Source of the DNA: Spirochaetaceae bacterium | GTDB lineage: Bacteria; Spirochaetota; Spirochaetia; Treponematales; Breznakiellaceae | Direction: 5' to 3' | Length of the DNA stretch: 9,217 nucleotides | Assembly (NCBI GenBank): GCA_031258615.1 | Contig: JAIRMP010000247.1 | Coordinates: 1 to 9,217 of the forward strand | Part shown: one piece after another, positions 6,251-9,217 of the stretch | Position numbering within the stretch: the stretch's first letter is position 1 | How the letters are laid out: each line of letters opens with the position of its first letter | The notes under the pieces: model-generated | The model's database searches: none | Told to the model about the DNA's origin: nothing | Seen by the model: only the letters and a program-made list of their open reading frames with translations | Position numbers and translations under genes: made by a program

Positions 6251-6381
6251 ACCCACCAGTGGGTTCCTCATCCGCTCCGCGGCAGCATACCCGGAAGTCC
6301 GCCTTGCATATATCTTTCACGCTTAGCGAAATTCAAGGACTGCCCTTGAGCGTTTGGCGTACGTTAAACCCACTGGTGGGT
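6251..6381. repeat. 131-bp element bounded by 15-nt inverted repeats
   Basis: ACCCACCAGTGGGTT (6251-6265) and its exact reverse complement AACCCACTGGTGGGT (6367-6381) face each other. Each is itself nearly palindromic (CCCAC/GTGGG). Between them lies a small hairpin, CAAGG/CCTTG near 6343-6357, and no gene. No target-site duplication is visible. It may be a small non-autonomous element or a paired operator upstream of the comFB-like gene. Confidence 0.6.
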
Positions 6382-6409
6382 TGACAAGCCCCCACTTATG
6401 CCGGAGAAT
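6381..6409 (+). promoter_or_regulatory. Possible promoter of the comFB-like gene
   Basis: TTGACA (6381-6386) abuts the right palindrome; 17 nt later stands GAGAAT (6404-6409), a poor -10. The overlap with the palindrome would suit operator control, but the assignment is weak. Confidence 0.3.
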
Positions 6410-6436
6410 CAAATTGTCTTATATGAAGGAGCGGAT

Positions 6437-7156
6437 ATGGAAATTCACAATGTTATGGAAGAACTGGTTTTTTCCGAGGTTGAAAGGGCCTGTATTGATA
6501 TAAAAAAAGAAGTAAACAAACAGGGAATTTGTACTTGTCCGCAATGCCGGATGGATGTCGCCAGCTATGTGCTGAACCGAATTACACCCCACTATATAGT
6601 TTCCAGCCGGGGTATCCTGCGTGAAGATCACTTTGACATAAAGAATCAGCAAAAAATCGCGGATATTACCAGCCTTGTTTACAAAGCGTTTGAGCAGATA
6701 AACCTGAACCGGCGGCCCGGCTTTGCCCATACAAATAGCTGGAAAGTGGATGTTGATACGGCAGTAGCCTATTTTAATATACCTGTAATCATAGGGCGTA
6801 TTTTTAACGGGAGTACCTTTGAGCCTGTTTGCAACATAGACGTAGAACTGCACTTAAACGGTGAACTTGTTAAAATGAAAGACGCAAACTGGCAGAATCC
6901 GTGCAAACTGATCAAAAAAACAGAAGGTACATTCACTTTTTGGCCGGAGAGCCTCCCCTCTGACAAAGTCGGCGAGCAAAAACTTTTTAACTTTTCGATA
7001 GTGGCGCCAATACCGGGCTTTTCTCCGCTCGTCCATCATTTTGAACTGCCTGTGGTGAGCGAAAAGGACCTCGTTCGCACCGTTGCCATGAACAGGACAC
7101 ACAAGGTTACCGACCTGTATATGTTCGACATGGACGACGATGAAGCCCAGGACTAG
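6437..7156 (+). CDS. ComFB-domain protein with an added C-terminal domain
   Basis: Residues 1-60 are a ComFB (late competence) domain: MEIHNVMEELVFSEVE, the cysteine cluster CTCPQC (C32, C34, C37), and MDVASYVLNRITPHYIVSS. ComFB domains were first named from the Bacillus comF operon, and some are reported to bind cyclic dinucleotides; whether this one does is not shown here. Residues about 113-208 alternate short hydrophobic strands (NIPVIIGRIFNG, NIDVELHLNGELV, FNFSIVAPIPGF, HHFELPVV), suggesting a beta-sandwich, followed by an acidic tail (DMDDDEAQD). Total 239 residues, soluble, no signal peptide. The start at 6437 has AAGGAG (6426-6431) 5 nt upstream; the in-frame ATG at 6398 has no such site. 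It is the only plus-strand gene, convergent with the fliL-like gene. Confidence 0.8.
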   Translation: MEIHNVMEELVFSEVERACIDIKKEVNKQGICTCPQCRMDVASYVLNRITPHYIVSSRGILREDHFDIKNQQKIADITSLVYKAFEQINLNRRPGFAHTNSWKVDVDTAVAYFNIPVIIGRIFNGSTFEPVCNIDVELHLNGELVKMKDANWQNPCKLIKKTEGTFTFWPESLPSDKVGEQKLFNFSIVAPIPGFSPLVHHFELPVVSEKDLVRTVAMNRTHKVTDLYMFDMDDDEAQD

Positions 7157-7174
7157 CCATACCCTGTGCCGCTT

Positions 7175-7188
7175 GGGGGGGGGGGGGG
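7175..7188. repeat. Poly-G tract (G14) between convergent genes
   Basis: Fourteen G on the plus strand start 18 nt after the comFB-like stop and end exactly against the stop codon of the fliL-like gene (TAA at 7191-7189 on minus, then C14). Length change would not alter either protein but could change the shared 3' region. Confidence 0.9.
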
Positions 7189-7710
7189 TTAGTCAATTAT
7201 TACATATTCTGAAAAATAAAGCGTCTCTACCTTTCCCAAACGCAGCAGTTTGTTGTAACGGGTAAGCAGTTCTTTTTTCAGGGACGCCTCGTCAGACAGC
7301 ATAGTGCTGTCCGCCGGAATCGCGTTAAAGTAGTCCACCGTTGCGGCCCGGAATTTAGCGACGTTAAGGGAAAGCTCCTCAAGAAAAGCCCTGTCGGAGT
7401 CGTCGTAAGGGAAGCCCACCGCTATCACCACTGCGGCTTCGCCGCCGCCTGCCGTTCCGTTATTTTGCGCAGACGGAGCAAGACGCGCCCTCAACCTGCC
7501 TATCCCTGTAAATATACGCGGTTTAACGGTGTCCTGCGTATTTTCAAAAACAAGCTCACCCTCACCATTCAGCGGCTGACCGGCGGGCCTTACCGCCAAG
7601 GCCCAAAACGTCCCCAGCGCTGTCACGGCAAGCAGTGATATAAGAATAAGCAACAAAAAACGCTCCACAACCGGGCGTTTTGGGCGGTTTTTACTCTGAA
7701 TCGTATTCAA
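7189..7710 (-). CDS. FliL-like membrane protein
   Basis: A 173-residue single-pass protein: a short basic cytoplasmic N-terminus (KNRPKRPVVER), one membrane helix at about 15-41 (FLLLILISLLAVTALGTFWAL), a Gly/Asn-rich linker, and a C-terminal domain with the FliL pattern (residues about 106-173: RAFLEELSLNVAKFRAATVD, then LKKELLTRYNKLL, GKVETLYFSEYVIID). FliL associates with the flagellar stator around the motor. No flagellar genes adjoin it here, so it may be a paralogue with another role. The only reasonable start is a TTG at 7710, which overlaps the 3' end of apt by 20 nt and suggests translational coupling; no strong ribosome binding site is seen, so the start is uncertain. A C14 run follows the stop directly. 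Confidence 0.65.
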   Translation of the reverse strand: MNTIQSKNRPKRPVVERFLLLILISLLAVTALGTFWALAVRPAGQPLNGEGELVFENTQDTVKPRIFTGIGRLRARLAPSAQNNGTAGGGEAAVVIAVGFPYDDSDRAFLEELSLNVAKFRAATVDYFNAIPADSTMLSDEASLKKELLTRYNKLLRLGKVETLYFSEYVIID

Positions 7711-8221
7711 TCAGCGTTGTTACCGTCGCGTTTTTAAGTTTTTTTTCGTAATTCAGAAACGGCAGGCCTACCACGCCAAAAATCTCCGGCGTTTCGGCGC
7801 CGGCTTCAGCGATAAGCTCACGCGCCGCGCTGAGCGTACCGCCTGTCGCTATCAGATCGTCAACAAGCAGTATGCGGGAATTCTTTTTTACATCGTCCGG
7901 GTGAATCTCGATCTCCGCGCTGGTATACTCAAGCTCGAATGCTTTACGCAGCGTTCTGCGCGGAAGTTTCCCCCTTTTCCGCACCAGGATCAGAGGTAGC
8001 CCGGCACGGCAGGCAAAAGGAGCGGCAAAAAGAAAGCCGCGCGCCTCAATCGCCGCAACCGCGTCGATCTGTTTGTCGCTGTAAATCTCCGCCATGCGGT
8101 CAATACAGTAAGTAAACGCGGCAGGCGTAGTCAAAATGCTGGTAATATCGTAAAACAGTACGCCTTCTTTGGGGAAATCCGGCACTTTACGAATGTAATC
8201 ATCAAGATTGAGCTTATCCAT
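7691..8221 (-). CDS. apt: Adenine phosphoribosyltransferase
   Basis: Converts adenine and PRPP to AMP in purine salvage; cytosolic. Residues counted from this start: MDKLNLDDYIRKVPDFPKEG opens the protein as in most Apt, VAAIEARGF lies at about 55-63, and the PRPP-binding loop LLVDDLIATGGTL at about 118-130. The length, 176 residues, is typical. An ATG two codons earlier (8227) is possible, but there is no Shine-Dalgarno for either. The ATG at 8221 is 6 nt from TAGTAT, with TTGACA 18 nt further up, so I prefer it as a leaderless start. The gene heads a two-gene unit with the fliL-like gene, which starts inside its last codons. Confidence 0.95.
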   Translation of the reverse strand: MDKLNLDDYIRKVPDFPKEGVLFYDITSILTTPAAFTYCIDRMAEIYSDKQIDAVAAIEARGFLFAAPFACRAGLPLILVRKRGKLPRRTLRKAFELEYTSAEIEIHPDDVKKNSRILLVDDLIATGGTLSAARELIAEAGAETPEIFGVVGLPFLNYEKKLKNATVTTLIEYDSE

Positions 8222-8227
8222 AGCCAT

Positions 8228-8257
8228 ATACTAGCCGGTTTCCCGTCTCACTGTCAA
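8228..8257 (-). promoter_or_regulatory. apt promoter, leaderless type
   Basis: A perfect TTGACA (8257-8252), an 18-nt spacer (8251-8234), and TAGTAT (8233-8228), 6 nt before the ATG at 8221. The transcript would start at or next to that codon. Confidence 0.6.
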
Positions 8258-8281
8258 TCAAGCACAAGCGAGTATATCCAC

Positions 8282-8336
8282 CGCAAAGCGCTGAAAATGA
8301 AACTGTCCCTGAGTACCCGGTCATCAGCGCTTTGCG
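8282..8336 (-). terminator. Long stem-loop containing the methyltransferase stop codon
   Basis: CGCAAAGCGCTGA (8336-8324 on minus) is the exact last 13 nt of the methyltransferase gene including its TGA, and TCAGCGCTTTGCG (8294-8282) is its perfect inverted copy, with a 29-nt loop. The stem is strong, but there is no T-run after it, so it may act as an RNA-stabilising or factor-dependent 3' end rather than an intrinsic terminator. Confidence 0.5.
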
Positions 8337-9077
8337 TACTTGCGAACGATAATAAGGTTGTTCCCTTCGTTAGGTTTTGACATAAGCATATAATTTACGG
8401 ATATGCTGTCTGAGTATTTACATTCTTTGAAATAGACCTTGAATCTTGGTATATACGTAAACGCCATGTCCTCAATAATATAAAATCCCTGTTCTCTCAG
8501 ATGTAAAAACGCGTTCTCAAAAAGACAAATTGCGGCTTCAAATGTGTGCAGGCCGTCATCTATCATAACATCAAACTGGTCAGGGTATTTGGGCGCAAGG
8601 GACGCAAAGAAATTTGCAATCTCCACTGGTGAAGTCTGATCCATGAAGCCGGTATGTATTCTTTCGTCTTCAAAAAGAATCTCCTTGTCAATATCGGCGC
8701 CTATGACAAAAGCCTGCGGAAAGTAATCACGCCATACCCTCAAAGATGCCCCAGGCTGGCCATTTACCCCCATGCTTGATGCCACAACAGGGTTGTTTGT
8801 CCCGAGCCCACATTCAAATACGGCGCTCACGCTATTTCGAACAGGCGAAAAAAGGTACTCATATACCGGCGTATAAGTATGCGCTTCCCATGCATAGTAC
8901 GCCCCCCCCCCCCCCCCATAGTGAACCCTTGTCGGAACCATATAAATCGCACAAATAAGAAAGTTCATTTTGCGTTTGACGCGATATTGAGGCAACCTTT
9001 ACGGCAATATCATTTATCCTGTCATCAAGATCGGCATGCCATTTCCGTCTGATTTTTTTTAGAAGACTTTTCAGCAT
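8324..9077 (-). CDS. Class I SAM-methyltransferase-like protein, out of frame at a G16 run (candidate phase-variable gene)
   Basis: Translation starts at 9077 behind a perfect AGGAGG (9090-9085, 7 nt spacing) and reads through YLCDLYGSDKGSLW into a run of 16 G (8917-8902), then ends after 72 residues. From the run onward the correct continuation is one frame over: AYYAWEAHTYTPVYEYLFSP, then the Rossmann motif VFECGLGTNN, SSMGVNGQPGASLRVWRDYF, GADID, FDVMIDDGLHTFEA and GFYIIEDM, ending at 8324. With 15 G the two join into 250 residues. The family (YGSDKG...H-YT--Y--LF...E-G-GTN) is a SAM-dependent methyltransferase type often found with surface-glycan genes; the substrate here is unknown. The run falls in a loop before HTYTP, where extra glycines should be tolerated. 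The gene lies about 30 nt after the 5S gene on the same strand. A sequencing-length error at the run is the main alternative. Confidence 0.75.
8902..8917 (-). repeat. Poly-G tract (16 G on the coding strand) inside the methyltransferase gene
   Basis: Sixteen C on the plus strand, read as G16 in the gene and encoding glycines at about residues 55-58 of the full-length form. Lengths of 12, 15 or 18 keep the frame open; 16, as given, does not. Runs of this length are prone to slipped-strand mispairing. Confidence 0.9.
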
Positions 9078-9107
9078 TTTTATACCTCCTTATATAAACA
9101 AAAAAAA

Positions 9108-9217
9108 GCCTGGCGATTACCTACTTTCCCGCCCCTTTGTGGGGCAGTATCATCGGCGTAAAAGGGCTTGACTTCCGTGTTCGGGATGGGAACGGGTATA
9201 ACACCTTCACAATGATC
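9108..9217 (-). rRNA. rrf: 5S ribosomal RNA, partial (5' end beyond the window)
   Basis: The minus strand reads GTGAAGGTGTTATACCCGTT, CCCATCCCGAACACGGAAGT, CAAGCCC..., and ends AAAGTAGGTAATCGCCAGGC, the conserved 5S core and 3' stem. Only the first few bases, which pair with the CGCCAGGC end, are outside the window. Eight T follow directly (9107-9100), so the closing stem plus T8 may stop part of the transcription. It is probably the last gene of an rRNA operon running in from the right. Confidence 0.93.

Noticed and set aside
8324..8995. Methyltransferase starting at its own ATG at 8995
   Set aside because: The added N-terminus is an out-of-frame reading of the real N-terminal region, and the good ribosome site belongs to the ATG at 9077.

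Overview
The window looks like a chromosomal segment of a spirochaete, most probably a host- or gut-associated Treponema-like organism. I infer this from the gene mix (a FliL-type membrane protein overlapping apt, a ComFB protein with an added C-terminal domain, a YedE selenium-type transporter), from the dispersed 'GTCATTGCGAGG' repeats and from several long poly-G/C runs. No single marker proves it. Almost every gene lies on the minus strand; only the comFB-like gene is on plus.

Layout, left to right. 1-580 has no gene: it is an array of inverted repeats ending in a C14 run and a strong stem-loop. 581-1666 (minus) is a YedE-type transporter. 1866-2319 (minus) is a hicA-hicB toxin-antitoxin pair in which hicA is broken by two frameshifts. 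A REP-like element precedes priA (2473-4464, minus). 4525-5144 (minus) is an AT-richer island holding an intact Phd-type antitoxin, a PIN toxin with its middle deleted, and a frameshifted C-terminal piece of a HigA-type antitoxin. 5282-6187 (minus) is a family 4 uracil-DNA glycosylase. A paired 15-nt inverted repeat precedes the comFB-like gene (6437-7156, plus). A G14 run separates that gene from a fliL-like gene (7189-7710, minus), which overlaps apt (7691-8221, minus). 8324-9077 (minus) is a SAM-methyltransferase-like gene split between two frames at a G16 run, and the right edge cuts into a minus-strand 5S rRNA gene.

The strongest signal is the methyltransferase. A perfect Shine-Dalgarno and a good N-terminus lead into a run of 16 G, after which the rest of the protein continues one frame away. 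Fifteen G would give one 250-residue protein, so the copy as given is OFF and the gene is a candidate phase-variable locus, placed about 30 nt after the 5S gene.

Two further patterns stand out. First, priA, the glycosylase, hicA and apt (from its second ATG) lack a Shine-Dalgarno and instead have a -10-like hexamer exactly 6 nt before the ATG, as expected of leaderless mRNAs. The 39-nt upstream blocks of priA and the glycosylase align without gaps. The other genes (yedE, hicB, phd, comFB, methyltransferase) have clear ribosome binding sites. Second, both toxin genes are destroyed while their antitoxins remain open, which points to a decaying toxin-antitoxin region. All assignments were read by eye from the sequence, without database searches.
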